This document shows, in pieces, positions 44,351-52,875 of a stretch of 64,000 nucleotides of DNA (position 1 is the stretch's first letter; each line of letters starts with the position of its first letter). This DNA is from Gemmata massiliana (GTDB lineage Bacteria > Planctomycetota > Planctomycetia > Gemmatales > Gemmataceae), in contig NZ_LR593886.1 of the NCBI RefSeq assembly GCF_901538265.1, positions 3,146,843 through 3,210,842 of the forward strand. Reading direction: 5' to 3'. The notes below the pieces were generated by a model. That model made no database searches. It saw only the letters and a list, made by a program, of their open reading frames with translations, and was not told the DNA's origin. The position numbers and the translations under genes are program-made.

Positions 44351-44842
44351 TCAATCCCGGAGTGTCTTATCACCCCGCGCCCGGTTGAAGCAGTGCCGAT
44401 GCGTCAGCAATTCTGGTTCCGTGGTCTGCGAGGGCCGCTCTATCATCAGACTTAAGGTGATCCGCGAGTCTTAACGAGCGGAGGAAATTCACTACTGTCC
44501 TTGTGTTTATAGTGGTGCCGTGTTAACATCCTAGTGATGTAATCCGTACCTGCTTGAGGATCGCCATTGCGCACGCACTGGAACCCGAAGGCGCATGTCC
44601 GCGAGTGGATCGCACCTTTGGCTAACACGGTTTCTTTCTGCAAGTGATTGTCGAGTATATGCTTGCGGCGAATCGATACCTGCTGTGGTCTCCGAAAATG
44701 TTAGCAAATGTTAGCCGCGTGGTGCTCCGGGTAATCGACCTCGATTTCGGTGTCTTCGGAGGTTCGGTCTCCGGGTTTGTAGTGGTGCCCCCACCTAACC
44801 GAATCGAACCCTCCCCAACAATCGGCTATTTGGGCACCCGAA
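44351..44842. other. Gene-free stretch
   Basis: Nearly 500 bp between glgA and the convergent secreted-protein gene. The base composition is more AT-rich, the ORFs are short, and I see no RNA gene or strong hairpin that I can support. Confidence 0.4.
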
Positions 44843-46192
44843 CTACTTTTTCTCTTCGATCTTCTTGGTAACGGAGAGGCTCCGCACGATGCGCGTCACT
44901 TCGGACCGGATGTCCGTGTCCGCCGCCGGCAGGCGTGCGGCAACGGTAACTCCGCCATCAGTTTGTTTCAGGACCGCGTATTCGAGCCGAACCTTCTCCG
45001 TACCGAAGGTTGCATCTAGCGAAAACCGGTCCAATTGCACCGGCTCGGCGCGAATTTGCTCCGGTTTCTCGGTCGCGGTAATCTGAGCTTTCTCCTTTGT
45101 CAGAAAGCCAGTTACTTCCTTGAGATAATCGTCCGGTGCGGGGACTTTCGCCGGTGGTTCCAGCGTGATGAGAATGCCGCCGCCGCGTGCGTGGTCGAGC
45201 GTGACCTGTTTGCCCTGAACGGCGCCGATGCGCCAGCCGCGCGGGTAGAGGAAGCGAACCCCGAGGTCCGTATTGTCGTACAGGAGGAGCGTGTTCTCCG
45301 CGTTCGGCTTGAGTTCGAGGTCGCGGAGCGAGGGGTCCGAGAGGTCGGACGGCATCTGCGCGACCGGGGTGCGAGTCATCGTGAACTGCCCCTCGATCAC
45401 ACCGACCGTTTGCGCTTTCCCGTCAAGCAACTCGTGCGTACCTCGCACCGAGAGGTATGTGAGCAGGTTGCTGTCGAGGTCGAAGTACGCGGTGCCTTCG
45501 AGTTTCTGACGGTTCGGGCCGTCCTCGTTCACCCCGCGGACGGTGCCACTGATCTTGAGGCGCGCGAGTCGGCGGTTGTTGAGTTTCGTGAAGCCCACGA
45601 GTTCGACCGCGATCGTGCCCTCTTCGATCTTCTCCATGTCGGTCAGTTCGGAGACGGCCGCCGCGGTCGCTTTCCAGCTTTGTCCGGGTTTCACCGGGTC
45701 CGGGGGCAACAGACCGGGCACCAGAGCCGGGTTGAAGACGTCCGTTCGGACGACGTCAATTTCGCCCCAAGTAAGTGGGCCGTCCGGCGAGAACGGGGCC
45801 TTTTTCGCGCCGGCTTTGATGATGACCATGCGCCGCACGGACGGCCGAAGCCCGGCGTCTTGCTTCGCTTCGCCGACCGTGCGCTCGAACGAAACGTCGC
45901 GATACGCGCGGACGGTCTTGAGCAGCTCGGTGTCCTCGGGCTTCAGCAGGCGCTCTTCGTAAACGAGCTTGCTGGTTCCGGACACGGGCACCAGTTGTGG
46001 CGCCTTCCCCTTCTCGGTTGAAGGTAGCGCGAGCTTACCGGTGAGCTTCACCTGAACTTCGACCTTCGTGGTGTGGCCGGGCTTGAACGGCTCGGCGAGT
46101 GTGACCGCGTCTTGCGCGCTCGCGCGGCTAGCAAGTGCCGCGACAAAGAGCACGGTTAGAGCAACGCGGCAGGATCGGAAAACGGTGCGCAT
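44843..46192 (-). CDS. Secreted protein, unknown function
   Basis: 449 residues from the ATG at 46192, which has GAGGTCACC upstream. The signal peptide is clear (VALTVLFVAALASRASA). The mature part is mainly strands (for example VEVQVKLTGKLALPSTEKG, GPLTWGEIDVVRTDVFNP) with a C-terminal half that resembles the lipid-binding or PsbP/PBP-like folds in layout only. No catalytic motif. Located in the periplasm or outside. Confidence 0.75.
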   Translation of the reverse strand: MRTVFRSCRVALTVLFVAALASRASAQDAVTLAEPFKPGHTTKVEVQVKLTGKLALPSTEKGKAPQLVPVSGTSKLVYEERLLKPEDTELLKTVRAYRDVSFERTVGEAKQDAGLRPSVRRMVIIKAGAKKAPFSPDGPLTWGEIDVVRTDVFNPALVPGLLPPDPVKPGQSWKATAAAVSELTDMEKIEEGTIAVELVGFTKLNNRRLARLKISGTVRGVNEDGPNRQKLEGTAYFDLDSNLLTYLSVRGTHELLDGKAQTVGVIEGQFTMTRTPVAQMPSDLSDPSLRDLELKPNAENTLLLYDNTDLGVRFLYPRGWRIGAVQGKQVTLDHARGGGILITLEPPAKVPAPDDYLKEVTGFLTKEKAQITATEKPEQIRAEPVQLDRFSLDATFGTEKVRLEYAVLKQTDGGVTVAARLPAADTDIRSEVTRIVRSLSVTKKIEEKK

Positions 46193-46929
46193 GGTGACCT
46201 CAAAATCGCCCGGTTCGCGCGCCATTCTAGCGCGATTTTGTTTCTGGTCCGGCGCAAACTTGAGGCGAAATCGAGTTCTCCTTGTGAGATGCGTAAGATG
46301 TGCGGGTTAATTCAATTGGGATAAATGTGAGAGCTGGCGCGAGCCGCCCCAAATCGGTAATAGCGCTTTGCAAAAAAGCACACAGTGGAAGAAAAGAAAG
46401 TGTCCTTCCGACACGTGTGTGGAGTTACTGGAACGGGAACTGGAAAATATTGTGGCGCGGCTCGTGATCGCAAGTTACGATGGATTAACGGTTAGTGAGC
46501 GGGGCTAGGCACGATTCGGCTGGCACTCAGGTCTTTGGCAAGCGACGTGCTACTTAGAGAAATGACTTCGCGGACAGCCGCCGAGATGGACATCCCGAGA
46601 TCACGCCGTTTTCGCGTCCAGTCCTTGATAACTAGCGAATTGGTGAGACCGGTGAACCCCTAACACGGTTCCTGTATCCAATTTAACAGATTGGTGCAAG
46701 TCCGACTTCCGGTCACCGTTTGTATGTCAGATTGGGTAAGAACGGCAGACTTAGAAGAGTATCTCTTGGGGCGATCGCGGAGACAACAAAGTCTCGAAAC
46801 CCGAGACGGGTTGCAACGAATACCAGATTAGAGTCCTGACCCCATCTTACCGCCGGGGACTAGTGTTCCGGCGATCAGATATAGTTGAGCCACACGAACG
46901 GGCCGTTTGCCCGTGGCCGGGAGGAGCCG
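46193..46929. other. Long gene-free stretch upstream of the sigma factor gene
   Basis: About 740 bp, less GC-rich than the surrounding genes, without a convincing ORF. The last 250 bp include self-complementary pieces, for example GGTGAGACCGG (near 46643) with CCGGTCACC (near 46711). It could hold the sigma gene's promoters and a long leader or a small RNA. I cannot name a known RNA family in it. Confidence 0.4.
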
Positions 46930-48630
46930 GTGATTACTTTCAAGAACTCAGCCCTGAAGGAACTGACCGAGCAACAGACCCGGTTCGCCACCGCCGCGCG
47001 CCGGCAGCTCCAGATCGCCAACGCCCAGAAGCTCTTGGGCGAAATCGAATCGGGTCGGGCGTACCCGTACCAATACGTTTGTTACCGCGTTACCGATTAC
47101 CGGTCAGAGGCCTACCCGGACCTCCTGCTGTCGGGCGACGACCTCAAGCACGACCTCGCACAGTTCATCCGGCGCGTCGAGCGATCAGTCCCGCCGCAGC
47201 CGATCGAGCAGACCGTTGAGCCGATGCTCACGCTCGATGAGGTGAGCAAGCGATTTAACGTTTCTACGAAGACCATTTCTCGGTGGCGCGTGAAAGGTCT
47301 AGCCGCCCGCCGGGTGAAAGTTAATGGGCGCAGCCAACTGGGGTTCCCGACGGTGGCCGTGGAACGGTTCGTCGCGGAACACAAAGTGCTCGTCGAGAAG
47401 GGTGCGCGGTTCAGCCACCTGACCGACGACGAAAAGGAAGGTATTCTGCGGCTGGCACGCGAACTGCGTGACGCCGGTGGGACGCTCACGGAGGTGAGCA
47501 AGAAGATCGCGAATCAGTTGAGCCGCAGCCCGGAGGCCGTGCGCTACACGATCAAGAACTTCGATCGCGGGCACCCCGACGGGGCACTGTACCCGAACGT
47601 GGCCGGCCCGCTGAGTGATGCCGCGAAGCAGGAGATCTACTTGGCCAAGCGACAGCACGAAATCGATATGAAGAACGCCAAACCCACGGGGGATACCGTG
47701 AACCTCATTGCCAAACGATTCGGCCGCGCCCGGTCCAGCATGTACCGGGTGGTGAACGAGGTGCGGGCCAAGGAACTGGTTCGCCAGCCGGTCGATTACA
47801 TATACAACGCCGAGTTCGACGACCCGACCCGCGAGTCCGAGATGCTCGCCGACATGCCCGGGCTGGCCGAGTTCGATGCCAAGCGCGCCGGCAAGACCCC
47901 GCCGAAGGACGTGCCGCCACACATGGCACACCTGTACGAGTGGCCGCTGCTCACGAAGGAGCAGGAGCAGCACGTGTTCCGGAAGATGAACTTCCTGAAG
48001 CACTTGCTCCACAAGCTCCAGGACGCGATGGACCCCGCGAAGGCCCGGGTGCAGGATTTGGTTCGCATCGACGAACTGAAGGACGGCATCCGCGACTGCC
48101 GCGACGTGCTCATCAACTGCAACCAGCGGCTCGTGTACGCCCAGGCGAAGCAGAAGCTCGCGCTCGGGGAGCACATCGACGACCTCGTGAGCGACGGCAA
48201 CCTGTCGCTGATGCGGGCGGTCGAGAAGTTCGACTACGGTCGCGGTAACAAGTTCAGCACCTACGCGACGTGGGCCATCATGAAGAACTTCGCCCGGTCG
48301 ATCCCGGACGCGAAGACCCACAAACAGCGGTACATGACCGGCCACGATGACCTGTTTGAAGCCAAGGCTGACGTGCGGACCGACGAGCAGGAGGTTCTGG
48401 CGCTCGCGGACCAAGCCCGGTCCCGCGTGAACCGGCTCCTCGAACACCTGGACGCACGCACGCGGGAAGTGATCCGGATGCGGACCGGTCTGGACGGGTC
48501 CGAGGAAATGACGCTGGAGCAGATCGGCCAGCACTTCGGGATCACGAAGGAGCGGGTGCGCCAGATCAACGTTCGCGGGATGAAGATGCTCCGCGAATGG
48601 GCGGCGAAGGAAAACGTCGAAGTGCCGTAA
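46930..48630 (+). CDS. Sigma-70 family RNA polymerase sigma factor with N-terminal HTH
   Basis: About 566 residues from the GTG at 46930, which has GGGAGGAG three bases upstream; an earlier in-frame start exists at 46885. Besides the sigma core it has a MerR/excisionase-like HTH near residues 100-130 (MLTLDEVSKRFNVSTKTISR). Region 2 is NCNQRLVYAQAKQKLALGEH...GNLSLMRAVEKFDYGRG, region 4 is ITKERVRQINVRGMKMLREW. The strength of region 4 suggests a group 1/2 factor. The additional HTH is not part of RpoD. A strong terminator follows. Confidence 0.88.
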   Translation: MITFKNSALKELTEQQTRFATAARRQLQIANAQKLLGEIESGRAYPYQYVCYRVTDYRSEAYPDLLLSGDDLKHDLAQFIRRVERSVPPQPIEQTVEPMLTLDEVSKRFNVSTKTISRWRVKGLAARRVKVNGRSQLGFPTVAVERFVAEHKVLVEKGARFSHLTDDEKEGILRLARELRDAGGTLTEVSKKIANQLSRSPEAVRYTIKNFDRGHPDGALYPNVAGPLSDAAKQEIYLAKRQHEIDMKNAKPTGDTVNLIAKRFGRARSSMYRVVNEVRAKELVRQPVDYIYNAEFDDPTRESEMLADMPGLAEFDAKRAGKTPPKDVPPHMAHLYEWPLLTKEQEQHVFRKMNFLKHLLHKLQDAMDPAKARVQDLVRIDELKDGIRDCRDVLINCNQRLVYAQAKQKLALGEHIDDLVSDGNLSLMRAVEKFDYGRGNKFSTYATWAIMKNFARSIPDAKTHKQRYMTGHDDLFEAKADVRTDEQEVLALADQARSRVNRLLEHLDARTREVIRMRTGLDGSEEMTLEQIGQHFGITKERVRQINVRGMKMLREWAAKENVEVP

Positions 48631-48650
48631 CCGGCGCCCGATCACGAGTA

Positions 48651-48697
48651 ACAGCGCGGCCCACCCTGGAAGCGGGGTGGGTCGCGCTGTTTTTCTT
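48651..48697 (+). terminator. Rho-independent terminator of the sigma factor gene
   Basis: The arms ACAGCGCGGCCCACCC (48651-48666) and GGGGTGGGTCGCGCTGT (about 48674-48690) form a strong stem, followed by TTTTTC. Lies 20 bp after the stop codon. Confidence 0.92.
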
Positions 48698-48723
48698 GGG
48701 ATGCTACGGGGCCAGCCAGACTG

Positions 48724-48765
48724 CGCTGCGTCACGCCCCTTCGTTGGCGGTGGGGTGACGCAGCG
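48724..48765. repeat. Inverted repeat
   Basis: CGCTGCGTCACGCCCC (from 48724) and GGGGTGACGCAGCG (to 48765) pair over about 14 bp with one bulge. Located between the sigma terminator and a small membrane-protein gene. Confidence 0.7.
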
Positions 48766-48887
48766 TAGTTGTTGAGTTGACCGCAGATTGCGAGTACGCT
48801 GCTTGGGCCGTTGTCGCGTTAATCAAACCGAACAACTCTGCTCGGCGGGTCTGGGTGAACAGAGGTTCGGTCCCGGAGTATACGCCG

Positions 48888-49280
48888 ATGAGCGCGGCCC
48901 GTCGCCGTATCGTCTTGGTTCTGCAGATTGGGTTCGTCGCAGTCGCACTGTTCTTGTTCCTCAGTTGGCGGCTGTGCTGGTCGTGGCGCTATCTCATCCC
49001 GGCCAACCGCAGGGCGCTATCCGCTATCCGAGTGGCGCATATTTCGATAGCCGGGCTATCGGCCTCGGAGTATCGAATCGTCCGCGCGACTGACACGCGG
49101 TGTTATGTGATGGCCGTGACACAGTGGCAACTCGGGAAGGGTGCAGACTTCGAGGTGTGGGGCTACCGGTACTCTACGGGGCAAGTGGAGCGAGTGGCGG
49201 TGCTGTGTAAGTACGTTAACTACAAGTGGCGGGCTGCGATCACCGCGTTCGAGAACACGGGGCAATGCCAGTCGTGGTAA
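48888..49280 (+). CDS. Small membrane protein, unknown function
   Basis: 130 residues from the ATG at 48888 (GGAG about 9 bases upstream); the frame is open earlier from 48777. One transmembrane segment (VLVLQIGFVAVALFLFLSW, residues 8-26) precedes a soluble part with VTQWQLGKGADFEVWGYRY and a Tyr/Trp-rich end. The topology suggests the C-terminal part is outside. No family known. Confidence 0.55.
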   Translation: MSAARRRIVLVLQIGFVAVALFLFLSWRLCWSWRYLIPANRRALSAIRVAHISIAGLSASEYRIVRATDTRCYVMAVTQWQLGKGADFEVWGYRYSTGQVERVAVLCKYVNYKWRAAITAFENTGQCQSW

Positions 49281-49345
49281 AGTGGTGCCGCAGACTGCTA
49301 GATGGCCTACGGAGCAAATTAGCAAAATGACAATGGACGTCGATT

Positions 49346-49663
49346 TCACCCGCGCGGGGCGAAAAGCCCGCTGATGAGCAACCCGACGGACAACGCGCCG
49401 AGGGCGCCGAGCAGCCCGGAAACGGCGACCGGTTTCGGTTGCAGTTTCACGACCGGGCGCCGTGGGGCGGCTTCGATCTGGGCTTGGCACGCCTTGCAGA
49501 CCGGGATCGGGCGCCCCTTCACGGACGGAAGGGCACGAATGTGCGACAGGTACGCGGGGTTATCGAGGTTATCGGTCTCGACGAGGAAGCGGAGCTGTTG
49601 AGCGGGTTCGAGCTGACCCTTGCAGGACCAACAGCGGCACAGTTCAGTCACGGCAATCCTCAC
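49346..49663 (-). CDS. Zinc-ribbon membrane protein
   Basis: 105 residues with two CxxC pairs, CWSC (residues 11-14) and CKAC (residues 56-59), then a Pro-rich linker and a C-terminal membrane segment (VSGLLGALGALSVGLLISGLF). The layout is a cytoplasmic zinc ribbon anchored by a tail helix. Function unknown. Confidence 0.65.
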   Translation of the reverse strand: MRIAVTELCRCWSCKGQLEPAQQLRFLVETDNLDNPAYLSHIRALPSVKGRPIPVCKACQAQIEAAPRRPVVKLQPKPVAVSGLLGALGALSVGLLISGLFAPRG

Positions 49664-49998
49664 CGCGTGCGGATACGGAGGCAGGAGCCTCGGCGGGGCA
49701 AAAGTAAGTGGACGGAGAGGTTACGAGTGAGTGTAAACTACATCACCCGCGCCGGGAGTCAAAGTTTCGGGCCGGCAAGTTATCAGTTTTCCCCAACTTG
49801 TCGAGATCGAAATCAGGTGAGGGGACATTTCTCAAACTCCTGACGTTTTCGATTCGTCTGAATTGCAGGGGGACTCTGCCTTTCCAACGAGTAGCGAAAT
49901 CTGCACTATGCTGTTAGCCGAGTCGCCGGGGTTCGTCACATAAAACCCGGACGGCGGCTCCGACACCGCCCCGTTCTAACCTTTTTCGAGGCTCAATC
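49664..49998. other. Gene-free stretch
   Basis: The regulatory region of the downstream secreted-repeat gene and of the divergent zinc-ribbon gene. I see no supported gene or strong hairpin; small ORFs here have no start signals or coding character. Confidence 0.4.
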
Positions 49999-51021
49999 AT
50001 GCGGACGCGGATCGCTGCCGGCGTCGCCGTGCTTTCGGCGGTGATGGTTGTTCTGGCGGGTGGCTCGTTGAGCCCCGTCAGCGCCCAGGACAAAGCCAAG
50101 ATCGTCCCGCCGGTCCACCTGTACGGGCACGATTTGCGGGTGCGAACGGGCGGTGACCCGAACTTCGGGCCGAACACGCCGCGCATCGGCGTCGAGTTCT
50201 TCCGCGACGAGGCGACGCGGGCCATCATCGCCATCAGCGACTCCGGCTCGCTCGCCGTCACGAAGGCCCCGATCGGCGCCTTGGGCATGGACAAGACGTG
50301 CAAGTGGTTGACCGCCCACGACCTCTCGTGCCGCAAGGCCGGCGAAGCGGAATTCACGCAAAAGACCAAGAAGTTCGGCGTCGAACTGTTCCAGGACCGG
50401 GCGTCGAACAGCTTGCTCTACGTGAGTGAAACGGGCAGCGTCGCGCTGGCCCCGGTCCCCGGTGGGCTGGTCACAGATAAGGGACCGAAGTGGCACCACG
50501 CGCTGGAACCCAAAGTGCGTGCCCCGGAGCAAGAGAAGTTCGATACCGCCAAGAAGTTCGGCCTGGAAGTGTTCAAGGATGAGAACACGGGTGTGCTGAT
50601 TTACGTCACCGAAATTGGTGCCATCACCCCGTCCGCAGCGCCCGGCGCCGCCCCGGACCCGAAGAAGATCCAGCCGCCTAAAGCGGCGCACGGGCTCGTG
50701 CTCCGCGTGCGCGGGGCGAACGAGCCGGAATTTACATCCAAGACGAAGCAGTTGGGCCTGGAAGTGTTTGAAGACCCGAACGCGAACGTACTGCTCTACG
50801 TCACTGAGTCCGGATTCATCGCCACCGCCCCGAACGCCGCAAGGGTAGCGGACGCGAAGGGCGTGACGTGGAGGAGCGCGATGGCGCTCGGTGCCCGTAA
50901 AGCCGGGGAGAGCGGCTTCGACAAGGCCCGGCGGTTCGGGATCGAAGTGTTCGAGGACAACCGCACCGGCAACCTGATCTTCGTCAGCGAAACCGGTTCG
51001 ATCGCGGTTCTGCCCAAATAG
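49999..51021 (+). CDS. Secreted protein of five internal repeats
   Basis: 340 residues with a signal peptide ending near VSAQ. Five repeats of about 60 residues follow the pattern (R/K)KFG(V/L)E(V/L)FxD...LLYVSETGSIA, for instance KFGVELFQDRASNSLLYVSE and RFGIEVFEDNRTGNLIFVSE. The repeats alternate strands in a way that suggests a five-bladed propeller or a beta-prism. No catalytic motif. Convergent with thiL across a 115-bp palindrome. Confidence 0.78.
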   Translation: MRTRIAAGVAVLSAVMVVLAGGSLSPVSAQDKAKIVPPVHLYGHDLRVRTGGDPNFGPNTPRIGVEFFRDEATRAIIAISDSGSLAVTKAPIGALGMDKTCKWLTAHDLSCRKAGEAEFTQKTKKFGVELFQDRASNSLLYVSETGSVALAPVPGGLVTDKGPKWHHALEPKVRAPEQEKFDTAKKFGLEVFKDENTGVLIYVTEIGAITPSAAPGAAPDPKKIQPPKAAHGLVLRVRGANEPEFTSKTKQLGLEVFEDPNANVLLYVTESGFIATAPNAARVADAKGVTWRSAMALGARKAGESGFDKARRFGIEVFEDNRTGNLIFVSETGSIAVLPK

Positions 51022-51025
51022 TTAA

Positions 51026-51140
51026 GTGCCCGGTGTCGAAGGTCGAAAAGTCACAAGTCGCGAAGTCAAAATCCCGAGTGATTGGGCTTTGGTCTTCTGA
51101 CCTGTGACTTTCTGACTTTTCGACCTTCGACGCCGGGCAC
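51026..51140. repeat. Long palindrome between convergent genes
   Basis: Arms from 51026 (GTGCCCGGTGTCGAAGGTCG) and to 51140 (CGACCTTCGACGCCGGGCAC) pair over most of their length, and inner parts (AAGTCACAAG with CTTTCTGACTT-like pieces) also pair. Probably ends transcription from both sides. Confidence 0.85.
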
Positions 51141-51164
51141 AGGCCCGGCCGACCGGCCCGAACC

Positions 51165-52226
51165 TCACAGCGCGTGTACCCATCCCGTCGGCGCGAGCGA
51201 TTTCCGCTCTCCATTTTCTTCGATCCATAAACCCGCTTCGATACACTCGCCGATTTTGGCCAGCCCTGGCACCGGCGGCTGATGCAGTAACTTCGTGCCG
51301 TCCGTCGGCGACACTGCGAACACCAACTCGAAGTCTTCGCCGTCGCCCAGTGCGTGCTGAAGTGGCGTCTTGCCCGACGTGCGACTCAGTTCGCGCGCGG
51401 CGTCAGAAATAGGGATGGCTTCGGCCACTACGACCGCGCCGCATTTGCTCTCTTCACAGATGTGGTTCAAGTCCGCGGCGAGGCCGTCGCTGATGTCGAG
51501 CATCGCCCGCAGTTCGACCGCTTCGTGCAGAAGGAGCGCTTCGCGCACGCGCGGGGTGAAATCCAGGTGGTGGCCCAAAATGCTACCGCCGAGCGGACCG
51601 GTCACGAACAACCAGTCGCCCGGCTTCGCGCCGCTGCGCCGCACCGGGCCGCGCGCGGTGGCTTCGCCGAGTGCCGTGACCGAGATCACGAGCTTATTGG
51701 TCCAGGTGTTGGTGTCGCCACCCACGATCGGGACACCGAAGGCGTCGGCTATGTCGCGCAGGCCGAGGTAGAGCTGTTTTGGGAGGCTGACGCCTCCGGA
51801 AGAGAAGGGGCCGTCGGAAGAACCTACCCCCCCATCGCCCCTCCCTGAAGGGAAGGGGGAGAAAGAACTGTCGGCCGACGTAGCCTCAAGTTCAGTGATT
51901 TCTCGCGCCTGCTCCCCCTTCCCTTCAGGGAGGGGGGATGGGGGGGTAGGTCGAGGGAGCGCCACGCTCACGACGGCCGCGATGGGGATCCCGGCCATTG
52001 CCGCGATGTCGCTCAAGTTCACCGCCATTGCCTTGCGCCCGACCCGGCGCGGATCGACTTCCGAGAGAATGAAGTCCGTGCCGTCCATCAGCATGTCGGT
52101 CGTGACGAGTAACTCGCGCGCGGGCGGCGCGAGCGCGGCACAGTCGTCACCGGGACCGATCCGCACGCGCGCGTCGGCCGGCGTTTGTGATCGCAACCAC
52201 GCGATGTACTCAAACTCATTTGGCAT
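51165..52226 (-). CDS. thiL: Thiamine-monophosphate kinase
   Basis: Phosphorylates thiamine phosphate to thiamine diphosphate, the last step of the pathway. The 353-residue protein has the family motifs RIGPGDDCA (ATP and Mg site, about residues 22-30), TTDMLMDGTDF, GRKAMAVNLSDIAAMA and GGDTN, and ends TGWVHAL. It is about 45-50 residues longer than needed: a palindromic element at 51822-51951 is translated in frame between VALPRP and SLPKQLYLG. The reading frame remains intact. Confidence 0.94.
   Translation of the reverse strand: MPNEFEYIAWLRSQTPADARVRIGPGDDCAALAPPARELLVTTDMLMDGTDFILSEVDPRRVGRKAMAVNLSDIAAMAGIPIAAVVSVALPRPTPPSPLPEGKGEQAREITELEATSADSSFSPFPSGRGDGGVGSSDGPFSSGGVSLPKQLYLGLRDIADAFGVPIVGGDTNTWTNKLVISVTALGEATARGPVRRSGAKPGDWLFVTGPLGGSILGHHLDFTPRVREALLLHEAVELRAMLDISDGLAADLNHICEESKCGAVVVAEAIPISDAARELSRTSGKTPLQHALGDGEDFELVFAVSPTDGTKLLHQPPVPGLAKIGECIEAGLWIEENGERKSLAPTGWVHAL
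51822..51951. repeat. Palindromic element inside thiL
   Basis: The near-perfect 40-bp arms 51822-51861 and 51912-51951 (ACCTACCCCCCCATC... and its inverse, ending GATGGGGGGGTAGGT) enclose about 50 bp. Related in arm sequence to the element in the ABC ATPase gene at 36797-36920. Confidence 0.9.
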
Positions 52227-52326
52227 TGGTGCTGTGCTTCACGTATGCGAGCCATCGCGGGTTCCGATGGTCTGGGTGTATAGTACGTCGAAGACAATTC
52301 CCTTCTCACTCCGTTTTGGCGCGACT

Positions 52327-52815
52327 ATGCGTCTGGGCATTCTGTCCGACACGCACGACGAACTGGAACGCACGCAGATCGCCGTTGGGCTGTTGCGCGA
52401 AGCGGGCGCCGAGACACTGATTCATTGTGGTGATTTGGCGTCACCGGCGATCGTGGCGGTAATTAGCGTGCTGCCGAGTTGGTTCGTGTTCGGCAATCAC
52501 GATTCGGACATGGTCCCGCACCTCGAACGAGCCGCTACCGAGTTCGGTGTTGATTGCTTGGGTTGGGGCGGCGTGATCGAGGTAGTCGGCGTGCGCATTG
52601 GCGTGTCCCACGGTCACATGCGCGGGGACGTCCGCCGGGTGCTGGCCGCACAACCCGATTATTTCCTGTCTGGTCACTCGCACATCGCGGCTGATGTTGT
52701 GGACGGTGGGGTGCGTCGAATTAACCCCGGCGCCCTTCACCGCGCCGATGCGTTCACTGTCGCGCTGCTGAACACGGGGAACGGGGAATTGCAGTTCCTG
52801 CCTGTACCGGGATAG
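52327..52815 (+). CDS. YfcE-type metallophosphoesterase
   Basis: 162 residues from the ATG at 52327. The calcineurin-like metal site is complete: SDTHDE (8-13), GDL (40-42), GNHD (61-64), HGH (96-98) and GHSHI. Such YfcE/MJ0936 proteins hydrolyse phosphodiesters, the physiological substrate usually unknown. The gene is divergent from thiL across 100 bp and is followed after 60 bp by htrA on the same strand. Confidence 0.92.
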   Translation: MRLGILSDTHDELERTQIAVGLLREAGAETLIHCGDLASPAIVAVISVLPSWFVFGNHDSDMVPHLERAATEFGVDCLGWGGVIEVVGVRIGVSHGHMRGDVRRVLAAQPDYFLSGHSHIAADVVDGGVRRINPGALHRADAFTVALLNTGNGELQFLPVPG

Positions 52816-52875
52816 CGGAGCGTGCGAGTCTGGTACAATCAGTTCCGGAGACAAACGCACCGCGGAGAACACACG

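Noticed and set aside
44780..44830. Possible tRNA near the sequence CCGAATCGAACCCTCCCC
   Set aside because: The T-arm-like piece has no matching anticodon or acceptor arm on either strand.
46640..46720. Riboswitch suspected in the sigma leader
   Set aside because: The pieces pair, but no conserved core of the cobalamin, SAM, TPP or other common riboswitch types could be found by eye.
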